Positions 1 through 10,308 of a stretch of 64,000 nt of DNA are shown piece after piece. Numbering within the stretch: position 1 is the stretch's first letter; each line of letters starts with the position of its first letter. The translations under genes and the position numbers were made by a program. This DNA is from Myxococcota bacterium (GTDB lineage Bacteria > Myxococcota > JAJVIH01): positions 307,856-371,855 of the forward strand of contig JAJVIH010000016.1 of assembly GCA_022072125.1 (NCBI GenBank), given 5' to 3'. Below the pieces are notes generated by a model. It saw nothing but the letters and a program-made list of their open reading frames with translations. It made no database searches and was not told where the DNA came from.

Positions 1-1687
1 TGACAAATCCGGCTTCGGCGGAGGGCGGCTCCAGCACGGGGCCTTTGGCGGGGACCATCTCCGGCGGCATCTGTCCGGCGGGGAGAGCATCCTGCACGAA
101 TGGTGTGGATACCGCCGCCTGGGAATGCACCATCACCGTGGTGCCGGATTCCGGAATCTCCTCCTCGCCAGACTCCGCCGGAACTTCGGCTTTGGTTTCC
201 CCGGGGGCTTCCGGGCTGGCGGCGAATTCCTCCGGCGCCGGGGGGGGCTGCGGAGAAGGCGGTGTTTCCATCCCCGCGGTCAGCGAGAGGATGGTCCGGT
301 CGTCCTCCGGCGCGGGTTCAACCACTGCTTCCTGGACCAGAACTGGCGCTTCTTCCACACGGAAGACCCGAGGCGGATGGCTCACCGTGGTGTCCGGAAT
401 GGATGGCGCGGCGTTCACCAGAGCCGCGAGTTCATTGCCGGAATCATCAGCCGGAGCCATTTTCTCCACTTGGGCGGCGGGCGGAGCATCCAGGCGCGTC
501 ATGGCGTCCGGGCTGGAATCGTGTCCGGTTTCACGGACCGCCGCCATCAACCGGCCAGCATCCTCCTCCGCGTCCGGCGGTTGCACGCTGGTATGCGCCT
601 CATGGGTGGGGGGAGGTCCCAACAACTCTTCCGGTGGTTCAAACATCACATCCGCGGCGGTGGCGGATTGGACCCCGGGCTGGGCGCCGGCCGGGCTGGC
701 GTCCAGGGTTTTCGCACCCTCCTGTTGTCCGCCGGGAAAGCTTTCCATCCGGCGGGAGACCGCCTCGATTCCATATTTGGAGGTGATGCGCTTGGGGGCG
801 TCGGGATCGGGCGGCGCGGTTTCGGGCTCCACCAGCTTCAGCATGGGACGCGAAACCATGCGGATGGGCGGTTCGGGGGGGAAGGCGTTGGGCGCCGCTT
901 CCTCCACCGGGACCGGTGCGGGCTCGACCCGGCGTTGCTCGCTGGAACGTCCCCTGGCCGGCTTCCCCGTGATGGCCGCGAGTTCATTGGTGATGGCCGC
1001 GGCCCGTTTCTCTTCGACCTGGGCGGTGGAGTCGGCTTGCTTCGCCACAATATCCAATTGCGCGCGCGGGTTGGTGTCCACGCTGTCATAGCGGATGCGG
1101 GGGTTGGTTTTGGGCCGGTCGGTGGGAATATCCGGACGATCGGGGTCTTCGCGCTCCTCCCGGGAATCATGGTCCTGCGACAAGCCGGGAAGGGCGGTTT
1201 CAGCCTGCAGTTTGGCCAGTTCCAGCTTTTTCAGCAGACTGGCGAAGCGCGGCGGCATGGGGGTCTCGTAGTACGCGGCCATGGCGGTGTGGATGCGAAC
1301 CTCCGGAACCACCACCGGGTGCAGGGTCATGGTCAGCAGATAACCGATCTCCTTGAGCAGGCCGGTATCCACCGGGTAGGCGGTGAGCACATAGAGGTCG
1401 CGGGCGCGCAGCCGGAACGGAACGATATTGTATTTTTCCGCCACCCGGCGCGGGAAGGCGCGCAGGGCGTATTTGTCCTTCTTCTCCAGGCTGGACAGGT
1501 TGACCACAGGCAGCCCTTCGACCTTGCACAGGGCCTCGTGCAGGGCTTCCTCCGACAACGAGCCGCTTTCAAGCAAAACCGTGTCCAGCGCCGCGCCGGT
1601 CAGGTTATGCCTCTCAACAGCGCGTTCCAGCACATCTGGCGCAACAAGCTTGTGCTTCAGCAGATATTCTTCAAGCCGTGAATCCAT
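1..1687 (-). CDS. Partial (C-terminus beyond left edge) GspE/PilB N-terminal (MshEN-like) domain protein with a long Pro/Glu/Ala-rich linker
   Basis: Hand translation of the minus strand from ATG at 1687: MDSRLEEYLLKHKLVAPDVLERAVERHNLTGAALDTVLLESGSLSEEALHEALCKVEGLPVVNLSSLEKKDKYALRAFPRRVAEKYNIVPFRLRARDLYVLTAYPVD..., typical of MshEN domains. Frame stays open to base 1, so it is missing from the ORF track. Confidence 0.8.
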   Translation of the reverse strand, partial: MDSRLEEYLLKHKLVAPDVLERAVERHNLTGAALDTVLLESGSLSEEALHEALCKVEGLPVVNLSSLEKKDKYALRAFPRRVAEKYNIVPFRLRARDLYVLTAYPVDTGLLKEIGYLLTMTLHPVVVPEVRIHTAMAAYYETPMPPRFASLLKKLELAKLQAETALPGLSQDHDSREEREDPDRPDIPTDRPKTNPRIRYDSVDTNPRAQLDIVAKQADSTAQVEEKRAAAITNELAAITGKPARGRSSEQRRVEPAPVPVEEAAPNAFPPEPPIRMVSRPMLKLVEPETAPPDPDAPKRITSKYGIEAVSRRMESFPGGQQEGAKTLDASPAGAQPGVQSATAADVMFEPPEELLGPPPTHEAHTSVQPPDAEEDAGRLMAAVRETGHDSSPDAMTRLDAPPAAQVEKMAPADDSGNELAALVNAAPSIPDTTVSHPPRVFRVEEAPVLVQEAVVEPAPEDDRTILSLTAGMETPPSPQPPPAPEEFAASPEAPGETKAEVPAESGEEEIPESGTTVMVHSQAAVSTPFVQDALPAGQMPPEMVPAKGPVLEPPSAEAGFV

Positions 1688-1741
1688 TCAAATTCAAGCG
1701 GTAGGATAGCCGCTCAAGTTAATCATGGTGGGGCGATGGAA

Positions 1742-3079
1742 TCAAAATGAATCCTTTTGAAATTGCAATTCACCCGGACGATGGTCTGGCGCTACGATAA
1801 CCCCCCGGCGGGCGGTTTCCACTCCCATCACCCAGACCGCTTCGGGCTTGGGCGGCAGCACCCACCCCGTGAATGGCGACCATTTCACCTGGGTCAACAG
1901 GTCATCCACGGTCCATGGGCGGGCGGATTCCGTGGAAAGCAGGGCCATGTCGGCGTGATAGCCGGGCGCGATCCGTCCTTTTCCCTGAATGCGGAAGGTC
2001 TGACTGGGATTCCACGACATCAACTCCACCACCCGCTCCAGGGTCAGTTCGCCGGATCGCACCCGGTCCAGCATGAGAGGCAGGGAAGTATCCACCCCCG
2101 GCATGCCGGACGGGCATTTCCAGTAACCGCGCTGCTTCTCTTCCCTGGTGTGCGGAGCGTGGTCGGTGGCGACGGATCGCACCCGTCCATCGAGCAGGGC
2201 CTGCCACAGCCCTTTCTGATCGGCGGGGGAGCGCAAGGGCGGATTGACCTTGCCGAAATTGCCCAACCGGTCCAGGGCGGTGTCATTGAGAAACAAATGG
2301 TGGGGGCAGGCCTCGATAGTGACCGGGGCGGCGGGCCGGGACGCCAGCAGCGCCAGTTCCGCCAGGGTGGACAGATGACAGATATGGGCCGGGTGATTGT
2401 AGCGTTCCGCGAAAGCGGCGATTTTGCCTACCGCGATGACAGCGGCCTCCGGATCGCGGATTTGCCCATGGATATGGGGACTGTCCTCGCCGCGGGACTG
2501 AAACTCATCCGCCCGCTGGGAAATCCGTTTTTCATCCTCGGCATGAACGCTGATCATGACGCGGGTTTCCCGGAACAGCGCCTCCATGACCCCGTCGTCG
2601 TCCATCAGCAGGGAGCCGGTGGTCGAGCCCATGTAGATTTTGATTCCCGCCACATTTTCGGCGGCGGATAGCTGCTTGAGGGTTTCCAGGTTGTTTTTCG
2701 CCGCGCCGAGGAACAATCCGAAATTCGCCACGCTCAGCGACCGCGCGCGGCCGCGTTTTTTCAGCAGACTTTCCAGATCGGTTGTTGTGGGGGTGGTGTT
2801 GGGCATGTCCACCACGGAGGTGACTCCCGCCGAGACCGCGGCGGCGGGGCCGGTGGACCAGTTTTCCTTGTGGAGGGCTCCGGGATCCCGGAAATGCACG
2901 TGGGTGTCCACGCAGCCGGGAATCAGGAAGCGCCCGCCGCCGTCAACCTCATGGGCGCCGGGAGAGTGGATTCCCGCCTCGACCTTTTCGATTACCCCGT
3001 CCTTCGCCAGCACGTCGGCCTGGGTTCTTCCATCGTGGTTGACCACGACAACATCGCGGATCAGCAAATGGTTCTTCAT
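1742..3079 (-). CDS. pyrC: Dihydroorotase (class I type)
   Basis: MKNHLLIRDVVVVNHDGRTQADVLAKDG...GCVDTHVHFRDPGALHKENWSTG...DMPNTTPTTT; amidohydrolase HxH metal motif. Start placed at internal Met of the 539-aa ORF. Confidence 0.92.
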   Translation of the reverse strand: MKNHLLIRDVVVVNHDGRTQADVLAKDGVIEKVEAGIHSPGAHEVDGGGRFLIPGCVDTHVHFRDPGALHKENWSTGPAAAVSAGVTSVVDMPNTTPTTTDLESLLKKRGRARSLSVANFGLFLGAAKNNLETLKQLSAAENVAGIKIYMGSTTGSLLMDDDGVMEALFRETRVMISVHAEDEKRISQRADEFQSRGEDSPHIHGQIRDPEAAVIAVGKIAAFAERYNHPAHICHLSTLAELALLASRPAAPVTIEACPHHLFLNDTALDRLGNFGKVNPPLRSPADQKGLWQALLDGRVRSVATDHAPHTREEKQRGYWKCPSGMPGVDTSLPLMLDRVRSGELTLERVVELMSWNPSQTFRIQGKGRIAPGYHADMALLSTESARPWTVDDLLTQVKWSPFTGWVLPPKPEAVWVMGVETARRGVIVAPDHRPGELQFQKDSF

Positions 3080-3087
3080 GGGAGCGC

Positions 3088-4104
3088 TCAATTGCCCGGC
3101 AAAAGCAGTTTGCAGGCGGGATTCGAGCCGGGGGGAGCCTCCCGGTAATCCTGCAACGTGGTGGTGACATTGCCCCACAGCATGGCGGTTTCGATCTTCA
3201 CCGGCAATTGCTTCTCGTCCTTGGTGATCCACAACTTCACCGGACGGTTGGGCGTGCTGATGTTGGTCTGCACCGCCATGCCTTCCACCTTCCAGGAATC
3301 GTGGATGCCGCTGAAAGTCTGCACCCGTTCGGAGCCTGTCACCTTGCCGCGCACCCGCCATTCCCCCAACCCGGCGATGAATTCGTAGCAGACCTCCAGT
3401 CCAGGCTTCAGGTCAATCAGACGGAAATGGTAGAATATGGCGATTCCGTCGCTCATGCGGGCGGGCATGGCTTCATCCTTGTGAAACTGGTTCTGGCCGC
3501 GGATATAATCGCCGGAATAGCGCCGGTTCTTGCGGTTGAACTCCACTTTTGTGACCTTGCGCTCGCCCACCTCGACCACGTCAGTCTCGTGTGTCACCGG
3601 AAGGATCGTATTCACGTCGAGAAACGTCAGGGTGTAGCCGTTGGTCGGCCGCAGCTTCATGAAGAAGCTGTTGGGTTTGGCGACCGCCTTCACCGGTATG
3701 ACCGGCGTCCCGTTTTTTTCTCCGGTTTTGCCGGTGCGCAGATCGGCGACGCCCGCATAAACGCCCAAGGCGTCCACCCGGTAGACCACTTTCTCTCCGG
3801 GGCCGAAGGGCAGACGATCCAGCCTGCGCATGGGCATCGGCGGACAGGGCTGGCGGAACGGGTCGTTTTTCCGCTCGTTTTCGATACGCTTCAGGCCGTC
3901 CGCCAGTTTGGTCCATGGCGATGGGGGGGTGAGCGCCGGTGAAGGCGGCCTGGACTTGCCTTTGCCTTGCGCCCATTCCCGCGCGCCGCGGTTCTCCGGC
4001 GCGGAACCCCGTTCATGGATGGCGCCGGGTGGGGAGGCGTCATGGGTGGAAGCGGAAGCGGCGAACGCCGCGAGCAGGATCACTCCTGACAATACGAACT
4101 TCAT
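3088..4104 (-). CDS. DUF3108-like exported protein
   Basis: Signal peptide MKFVLSGVILLAAFAASAS; GEKVVYRVDALGVYAGVADLRTG...FLDVNTILPVTHETDVVE...KLWITKDEKQLPVKIE pattern of DUF3108. Confidence 0.65.
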   Translation of the reverse strand: MKFVLSGVILLAAFAASASTHDASPPGAIHERGSAPENRGAREWAQGKGKSRPPSPALTPPSPWTKLADGLKRIENERKNDPFRQPCPPMPMRRLDRLPFGPGEKVVYRVDALGVYAGVADLRTGKTGEKNGTPVIPVKAVAKPNSFFMKLRPTNGYTLTFLDVNTILPVTHETDVVEVGERKVTKVEFNRKNRRYSGDYIRGQNQFHKDEAMPARMSDGIAIFYHFRLIDLKPGLEVCYEFIAGLGEWRVRGKVTGSERVQTFSGIHDSWKVEGMAVQTNISTPNRPVKLWITKDEKQLPVKIETAMLWGNVTTTLQDYREAPPGSNPACKLLLPGN

Positions 4105-4353
4105 CGCCGCCAAACTAGCCCACCCGGTCCGGGATGGAAAGCGGGCGGACGGGAAGCCGTGACGAACCTTTCCGCATCGCCGCCGTCATGACGCGCCGGG
4201 TCAATGACCCTAAGGGTCGGAAATTGCAGTCGCATCCAAAAAACGCTTGCCCGGTGTTTTGATCTCTGGCAGCATTCCGTCGCTCCGGGTGCAATTTTGG
4301 TACAATGCGGCTGTGGTTTGACGCCGCATTTCAACAACCGCCGTGGGACCCCC

Positions 4354-7300
4354 ATGAGACCCCGTTCCATCCGCTCCGTCCTTCTTTTCTGCCTGCTCAC
4401 CAGCGCCGCCGTTCAGAACTGCGATTGCGAGGAACAGGGGCCTTCTGAACTATCGGCCCGCACCCAGGTGGATTTGGGCGATGGCAAAAAGGTCACCCCC
4501 AAGCCGGACAGCGAGGATTTGGTGCTGGATTTCGGCACGGTGGAGATTGGCCAGGTGAAAAACCTCCGCTTCACCCTTTCCAACAACGGCAGCTTCGACC
4601 TGGAGTACGCCGGCCAGGGGCGGGGATTCGCCATTGATCCGAACACCCTCCGGGGCGAATTCAGCCTCGCCGCCGCCACGCCGCGATCCATCGCGCCCAA
4701 GCGCTCCGCGGAAATCGAGGTCAGCTACGCCCCCGCCGACGAAGGCGCGGACAGCGGCCTGCTGAATGTGAAATCCAACGACGATTCAGTTCCCCATTTC
4801 AAGATCAAGCTGATCGCCAACGGCATCAAGCCGCCCAAACCGGAAATCGAAGTCTGCGTCGAGAGCAAATGCAATGACGACGGCAAAAACGAACTGGTGA
4901 TTGATTTCGGCCGTATCGTTCCCGGCAAGGTGGAAGAGCGCAGTTTCACCGTCAAGAACCTGGGCGCCCGTGAACTGGAGGTGAGTTCCAGCTCCCTCGT
5001 GCAGATTGACCTGACCGGCAACGAAGCCGCGGCGGTGGAGTTCATCTTCATTGATCCGGTTCCCGCCAGCACGGACAAACTGGCTTCCTACGCGCTCAAG
5101 CCCGGGGAAATGAAGACCATCAAAATCGGTTACAAACCGGCGGATGGAGGCAAGGACACCGGCCGGGCGATCATTGAATCCAATGACATGCCGCCCGAAA
5201 ACGCCACCTCCAATCCTGAAAAACCGGTGTCCATCAAGCTCAACGCCGAAGGCGTGGCGCCCAAGATTTGTCCGGAAAACCTGACCATCGAATTTGGCGA
5301 CGTGAATGTCGGCGCCTCCAAAACCATCGAGGCGGAATTGTGCTCCTGCGGAACCGAACCGCTGACCATCAACTCCATCACCATGGAGACCGGCAGCCAG
5401 GACCTGACGGTGAAGGTCAAGGACCCGCTGCCCGCCGCAAACCTGGGTAACGGACAATGCGTCAAGGTGGATGTCACCTATACGCCCAAGGAAGTGGGCA
5501 CCGACGCGGGCAAGCTGAAGGTGGACTCCAACGACCCGCTGTCCGGCCAGGGATTCATTCCGGTCACCGGACGCGGCATTTTGGGCCCGCGCTGCATCCT
5601 GCGGGTGGCTCCGTCCGCCATGAATTTTGGCCTGGTGACCGTGGGCAAATCCGCCGATCGTCCGCTGGTGCTGACCAATGTGGGCGAGACCCTGTGCGAT
5701 GTCACCGCCGTTGCGGAGACCACCGGCAACGCCGCCTTTAAGTTGCCGTCTCCGCCCGCGCTGCCGATGACCATCAAGCCGGGCGATATCGTCGAGGTTC
5801 CGGTCCGCTGCGAACCCGCCCAGGCGGGCGAGCAGAAGGGCAATATTGATGTCACCAGCACCGACGCCACCGAAGCGGTCAAAAAAGTGCCCCTGGTGTG
5901 CAACCAGCCCGGCCCCCCGGACTGCAACCTGATCCCCATCCCGTCTCTGGCCAATTTCGGCGTCATCAAGGTGGGGACCTCGAAGGAACTGACCATCAGC
6001 GTCCAGAACACCGGCCAGAAGAACTGCGAAATCGTCGGTGCGGATTTGTCACCCAGTTCCGATCCGGAGTTCGTCATCATCGGTCCCAAGCCCAGCCGTT
6101 TCAATTCCATTGATCTGGCGACGGGGGCGACCTTCGACATGAAGGTCAAATACACCGCGCCCGCGCCCAAAAGCTCTCGCGGACAGGTGTTGTGGAATGT
6201 TTCGACCGGCCGCCTGGCTCAGACCAAGGTGGGCGCCATCACCGATCTGGCCGGAGCCGGCTCCGGTCCGCGTCTGTGCCTGAATCCCAAGACCGCCGAT
6301 TTCGGCGCCGTCGCCCTGGGCAGCCAGAAGGACGTGACGGTGGAGTTGCTGTCGTGCGGCACCGAAACCCTGCAATTGACCAATGTCTCGATTGGTCCGG
6401 GCAGCGACCCCCGCTTCAGCATCGCCGCGCCGCCCAAGGCGTCGTCCATTCCATCGGGACAACGGGATTCCATGGTGCTGCGGTTTGATTCGAAGGCGCC
6501 GCAGGGCATGGCGGCCGGCAAAACCCTGGTCAAGTCCAACGACGCCGCCAATCCCAACCAGGAAGTGCCGATGATCGCCCGCGCCGCCGCGCCCTGCGAT
6601 CTGGTGTGCGAACCCGCCCAGGTGGATTTTGGCAACGTCAATACCGGCCGGTCGGTCAGCCGGTTTGTCACCTGTGAAAACCGCGGCCTGAACGAGCGGC
6701 GCATCTCCTCGGTCAAACTCGACGCAGGCGCCCCAGATGTCCTGTTGAGCCACGCTCCCATGCCGGTGACGCTCAAAACGGGTGATTCGCTGCGCATCGA
6801 ACTGGTGTTTTCACCCACCAAGAAAGGCCCGCAAAAGGCCAACCTGATCGTGGACGCCGCGGGCGGCAAATGCCAGGCGCAGGTTTTCACCGCGCCCGTG
6901 CAGGGCACGGGGCAGGATTTCGTTTATCCAACCTGTCTGCCGCCCTCCACCTTCCAGCCGCAGACCAAATGGGAGTGGACCAACCAGGGCGCGCCCAATC
7001 CCCGATCGGCGGCTGTGTTCATGACGCCCATGGTGGCCCCGTTGCTCGACACCAACAGCGACGGTTCCGTCAATGAAAGCGACATTCCGGCGGTGTTCTT
7101 CTTCACCTATGACAAGGCGAAATTCCTGTCGAAGCTGGGCACCTTCGCCATCACCGAGCCGTTGGAAGGCACCCTGCGCGCCATCCGCGGCGACAATGGC
7201 AAAATGATCTGGTCGGCCACCGATCCGGCGTTGCAGTTCCTGTACGCGACTCACCCGGCGGTGGCGGATCTGGATGGCGACGGCCATGTGGAAATCATCG

Positions 7301-8430
7301 GCGTCAAGTTCACAAAGCTGCCGGGGAAGAAATGCACCCAGCCGCCGCTGAGCGCCTTCCCCGGCGACATGTGCGGCCAGTTCTCGCGCGGCACGCTGCT
7401 GGCCTTGACCCATGAAGGCAAACTCAAATGGGAAAGCGACGCCTTCGCGGGCAACGACAACGACGCTGAAAACATGAGCGCGGTGGCGGTCGCCGACCTC
7501 GACGCCGACGGCTTCCCCGAGGTCGTCTATTCCAACCACGTGTACGACTACAAGGGACGCCTCAAGTGGGTGGGACAGCGCGGACGCGGCAATGACTCCC
7601 ATGGCTCCTTTGTGTCCATCGCCGACCTGGATGGCGACGGCTTCCTTGAAGTGGTGGCCGGACAGACCGCGTACAAACATGATGGAACCGTTCTTTGGCA
7701 CCAGACCCGGGTGGGCGACGGCTACACGGCCATCGCCGACTTCGACAAGGACGGCGTTCCGGAGGTCATCAACCATGGCCTGCCGACCGGTAAGCTGACC
7801 ATGATGGATGGCAAGACGGGCAACGTGCGCTGGCAGGTGGATCACGGCGGCAACGGTTGCTGCCTGGTGAGCCCGACCATCGCCGATTACAACGGCGACG
7901 GCTTCCCCGAGATCGCCATCCCGGGCGGCAGCGACCCCCCCGCGGGCGGCGGCACGGGGGCGGCGGGACAGAACTACATCAACATGTTCGACCGCAACGG
8001 AAAGAAGATCTGGCGTTATCCGATCACGGAGACCACCGGCGCCGCGGTGCCCGCCGCTTTCGACTTTGAAGGCGACGGCGCCTACGAAATCATCTATGCC
8101 GACGAAGGCGATGTGCATGTGTTGCGCGGCGACGGCACCCGCATCTTCGTCGCCATGCGCGGCAGCGCCACCGGCTCCGATAACCCGGTCATCGTGGATA
8201 TTGACCGCGACAACCACGCGGACATCCTGCTGGCGATTGACGGCGGCGGTCAGGGTATCCGCGTGTACGCCAACACCAACAACAACTGGGTGTCCACCCG
8301 CAGCATCTGGAACCAGCACACCTACCAGGTCACGAACGTGAACGAGAACGGCAGCATCCCGCGGAAGGAGCCGCCGCACTGGCAGTCGTTCAACCTGTTC
8401 CGCGGCAACCCGCCCTATTGCTCCAAATAG
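4354..8430 (+). CDS. Large secreted lipoprotein-like protein: tandem ASH/HYDIN-like (choice-of-anchor D) domains followed by FG-GAP/VCBS repeats
   Basis: Signal peptide MRPRSIRSVLLFCLLTSAAVQNCDCEEQ; repeated 'DFG.V..G......L.N.G...L.......F......P..I.PG....V.V.Y.P...G...G.L.V.SND'; then ADLDGDGHVEI, ADLDADGFPEV, ADLDGDGFLEV, ADFDKDGVPEV, ADYNGDGFPEI. Confidence 0.85.
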   Translation: MRPRSIRSVLLFCLLTSAAVQNCDCEEQGPSELSARTQVDLGDGKKVTPKPDSEDLVLDFGTVEIGQVKNLRFTLSNNGSFDLEYAGQGRGFAIDPNTLRGEFSLAAATPRSIAPKRSAEIEVSYAPADEGADSGLLNVKSNDDSVPHFKIKLIANGIKPPKPEIEVCVESKCNDDGKNELVIDFGRIVPGKVEERSFTVKNLGARELEVSSSSLVQIDLTGNEAAAVEFIFIDPVPASTDKLASYALKPGEMKTIKIGYKPADGGKDTGRAIIESNDMPPENATSNPEKPVSIKLNAEGVAPKICPENLTIEFGDVNVGASKTIEAELCSCGTEPLTINSITMETGSQDLTVKVKDPLPAANLGNGQCVKVDVTYTPKEVGTDAGKLKVDSNDPLSGQGFIPVTGRGILGPRCILRVAPSAMNFGLVTVGKSADRPLVLTNVGETLCDVTAVAETTGNAAFKLPSPPALPMTIKPGDIVEVPVRCEPAQAGEQKGNIDVTSTDATEAVKKVPLVCNQPGPPDCNLIPIPSLANFGVIKVGTSKELTISVQNTGQKNCEIVGADLSPSSDPEFVIIGPKPSRFNSIDLATGATFDMKVKYTAPAPKSSRGQVLWNVSTGRLAQTKVGAITDLAGAGSGPRLCLNPKTADFGAVALGSQKDVTVELLSCGTETLQLTNVSIGPGSDPRFSIAAPPKASSIPSGQRDSMVLRFDSKAPQGMAAGKTLVKSNDAANPNQEVPMIARAAAPCDLVCEPAQVDFGNVNTGRSVSRFVTCENRGLNERRISSVKLDAGAPDVLLSHAPMPVTLKTGDSLRIELVFSPTKKGPQKANLIVDAAGGKCQAQVFTAPVQGTGQDFVYPTCLPPSTFQPQTKWEWTNQGAPNPRSAAVFMTPMVAPLLDTNSDGSVNESDIPAVFFFTYDKAKFLSKLGTFAITEPLEGTLRAIRGDNGKMIWSATDPALQFLYATHPAVADLDGDGHVEIIGVKFTKLPGKKCTQPPLSAFPGDMCGQFSRGTLLALTHEGKLKWESDAFAGNDNDAENMSAVAVADLDADGFPEVVYSNHVYDYKGRLKWVGQRGRGNDSHGSFVSIADLDGDGFLEVVAGQTAYKHDGTVLWHQTRVGDGYTAIADFDKDGVPEVINHGLPTGKLTMMDGKTGNVRWQVDHGGNGCCLVSPTIADYNGDGFPEIAIPGGSDPPAGGGTGAAGQNYINMFDRNGKKIWRYPITETTGAAVPAAFDFEGDGAYEIIYADEGDVHVLRGDGTRIFVAMRGSATGSDNPVIVDIDRDNHADILLAIDGGGQGIRVYANTNNNWVSTRSIWNQHTYQVTNVNENGSIPRKEPPHWQSFNLFRGNPPYCSK

Positions 8431-8467
8431 GGCCCCCGCGGGATCGAATACCCTCTCCAACACCACG

Positions 8468-8498
8468 CACCGCCCGGCGGATTATCCGCCGGGCGGTG
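8468..8498 (+). terminator. Strong inverted repeat, probable terminator of the 4354-8430 gene
   Basis: CACCGCCCGGCGGAT-T-ATCCGCCGGGCGGTG perfect inverted repeat 37 nt after the stop; poor U-tract. Confidence 0.6.
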
Positions 8499-8601
8499 GT
8501 CTTCGTGGAACGGGAAATTGGTTTCCGGGATTGTTCCGGCCGCTGTTTCACCCGTGAAATCGTGATGATCCGCCCGGTGCGGAACGCATCATGGGGCGCG
8601 C

Positions 8602-10308
8602 CTACCCTTGCCATTCCAGTTCGCGCTCGATACCCAGGGACTGCAGCAAATCGCCTTGCCGGGCGAGGTGAGGCGGTTTCACATGGGCGTCTGGCGCTCC
8701 CCTGGACACCAGCCCGGCGCGATGGGCGGCGTAGGCTCCCGTTCGCAGAATGGCGAGCAGGGGAGGGCCCAAACGCAACGAATCCCGCTTGGCGGCGTAT
8801 TCCACATTGATCCTCCGCAGTTCGCGCTCGCAGCTTTCCAGCAGATCGCCGGCATGGTTGGAATCCCACGGGGAGGCGGGTTCGAAGGCGAATACGTAGC
8901 GCGGGGGTTCGGCCAGCCGCAGCCCCAGGGTGAAGCCGTTGGCGGCCAGCGATTCCTGTTGCAGGGCGGCGGTCATGGCTTCCACCGCCTGGGACTCGGT
9001 GATTTTTTCGCCGGTGATATTCAGCACGGCGCCCTTGTGGCGGAAGACAATCTGCGCTGCTCCGCTCCACGGTTCTCCCGCTTCCACCACATCATTGATG
9101 TCGTAGCGCGCCAGCCCGTTCGCCGAGGTGATGACGGCGAAATACCGGCGGCCGGGCTCCAGTTCATGGGCCAGGCAGGTGTTGGGAAATTCCGCGTTGG
9201 GGTTGGCCAGGCGCTCCTCTTCGGGAATGAACTCCAAAAACGCGCCGTGCAGGGCGATGGGAGCAAATGGGGTTCCAGCGGACATGGGAATGGAAAAGGT
9301 CCCTTCGCTGGCGGCGTACCCGTAGTCCATGATCGGCAATGGATCGAACCAGCGGTCAAACTGCTTGAGATAAAAATCCGCCGATCCCCCCGTCCAGCAC
9401 AGCAGACCGCACAGGCGCGGCCACACTTCGCCGGGGCGGACCACCCCCTGCCGCGCCAGTGACCGCTCCATGGCGGCGGCGGCGGCGGGCGCCTTGCGCA
9501 GGCGTTTGGCGAGCAGTTTGCCCAATCCGGTGCGGCCCTGAAACGCCGGGTGATATGTTCCATCGCGCAGGTCGCGGATGAGATCTGGACCGTGCTCCGT
9601 CAATTTGTTGCAGATCAGGACGATGGTGGAAGGGTTGATGGCGCCAATCGCCGAAACCTGTTCCTGCAACGACAGCCGCAGCAGGGCGTAGTAGCGGGCG
9701 GGATACTCCGGCTCCAGCCAGACCTCCGGCGGGATATGCTGGAAGGGAGCGGTGATCCGGTGCATGGCGCCGGAGGATAACGCCGCGGTGATGGATCCGT
9801 AGGGGACGCCGCCTTCCGTCACGCCGTCGCGGGCGGGGGACTGGATGCCCAGCATGCGTCCGCGGGCCACGCCCGGCATGGCTTGCGTCACCTGGCGCAT
9901 CCACACCTTGCGAACGCGCCGGAATTCATCCAGCGAGGCTTCCGTCACCGGGATCATCTTCGGTGTTCCCGTGGTTCCGGAGGTCCGCGCGAAAAACCGG
10001 ATGGGCTGGCTGACAATCACCGCGTTTTCGCCGCGGACGGCGCGCTGGATCCAGGGTTCCAGTCCCGCGTAACCGCGCACGGGAACCGCCTTGCGGAAAT
10101 CATCCGGATTGCGGATGGCGGCGAAACCATGCTCCCGCCCAAAGGCGGTGCTTTCATTCCCGCGTACAATGGCGAGCAATGATTCGGCTTGCGCCCGGGC
10201 GGGGTTCTCCACGGCGCGCAACCAGGCTTTCCAGCTTTTTGAAAACAGCAGCCTTCCCCCCGCTGCGATCCAGGGCAAGGGCATGCAGGTGAACAAGCGG
10301 TTGATCAT
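8602..10308 (-). CDS. GH3-family (auxin-responsive GH3-like) acyl-adenylate/amido synthetase
   Basis: 568 aa; FFARTSGTTGTPKMIPVTEASLDEFRR (ATP-binding motif), MDYGYAASEGTFSIPM, IVFRHKGAVLNITGEKITESQ. Confidence 0.85.
   Translation of the reverse strand: MINRLFTCMPLPWIAAGGRLLFSKSWKAWLRAVENPARAQAESLLAIVRGNESTAFGREHGFAAIRNPDDFRKAVPVRGYAGLEPWIQRAVRGENAVIVSQPIRFFARTSGTTGTPKMIPVTEASLDEFRRVRKVWMRQVTQAMPGVARGRMLGIQSPARDGVTEGGVPYGSITAALSSGAMHRITAPFQHIPPEVWLEPEYPARYYALLRLSLQEQVSAIGAINPSTIVLICNKLTEHGPDLIRDLRDGTYHPAFQGRTGLGKLLAKRLRKAPAAAAAMERSLARQGVVRPGEVWPRLCGLLCWTGGSADFYLKQFDRWFDPLPIMDYGYAASEGTFSIPMSAGTPFAPIALHGAFLEFIPEEERLANPNAEFPNTCLAHELEPGRRYFAVITSANGLARYDINDVVEAGEPWSGAAQIVFRHKGAVLNITGEKITESQAVEAMTAALQQESLAANGFTLGLRLAEPPRYVFAFEPASPWDSNHAGDLLESCERELRRINVEYAAKRDSLRLGPPLLAILRTGAYAAHRAGLVSRGAPDAHVKPPHLARQGDLLQSLGIERELEWQG

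Noticed and set aside
125-1681. 518-aa plus-strand ORF
   Set aside because: Antisense shadow of the MshEN-domain protein on the minus strand.
6811-8466. 551-aa minus-strand ORF
   Set aside because: Antisense to the well-supported FG-GAP region; His/Gly/Val/Ala-rich composition typical of GC-rich antisense shadow frames.
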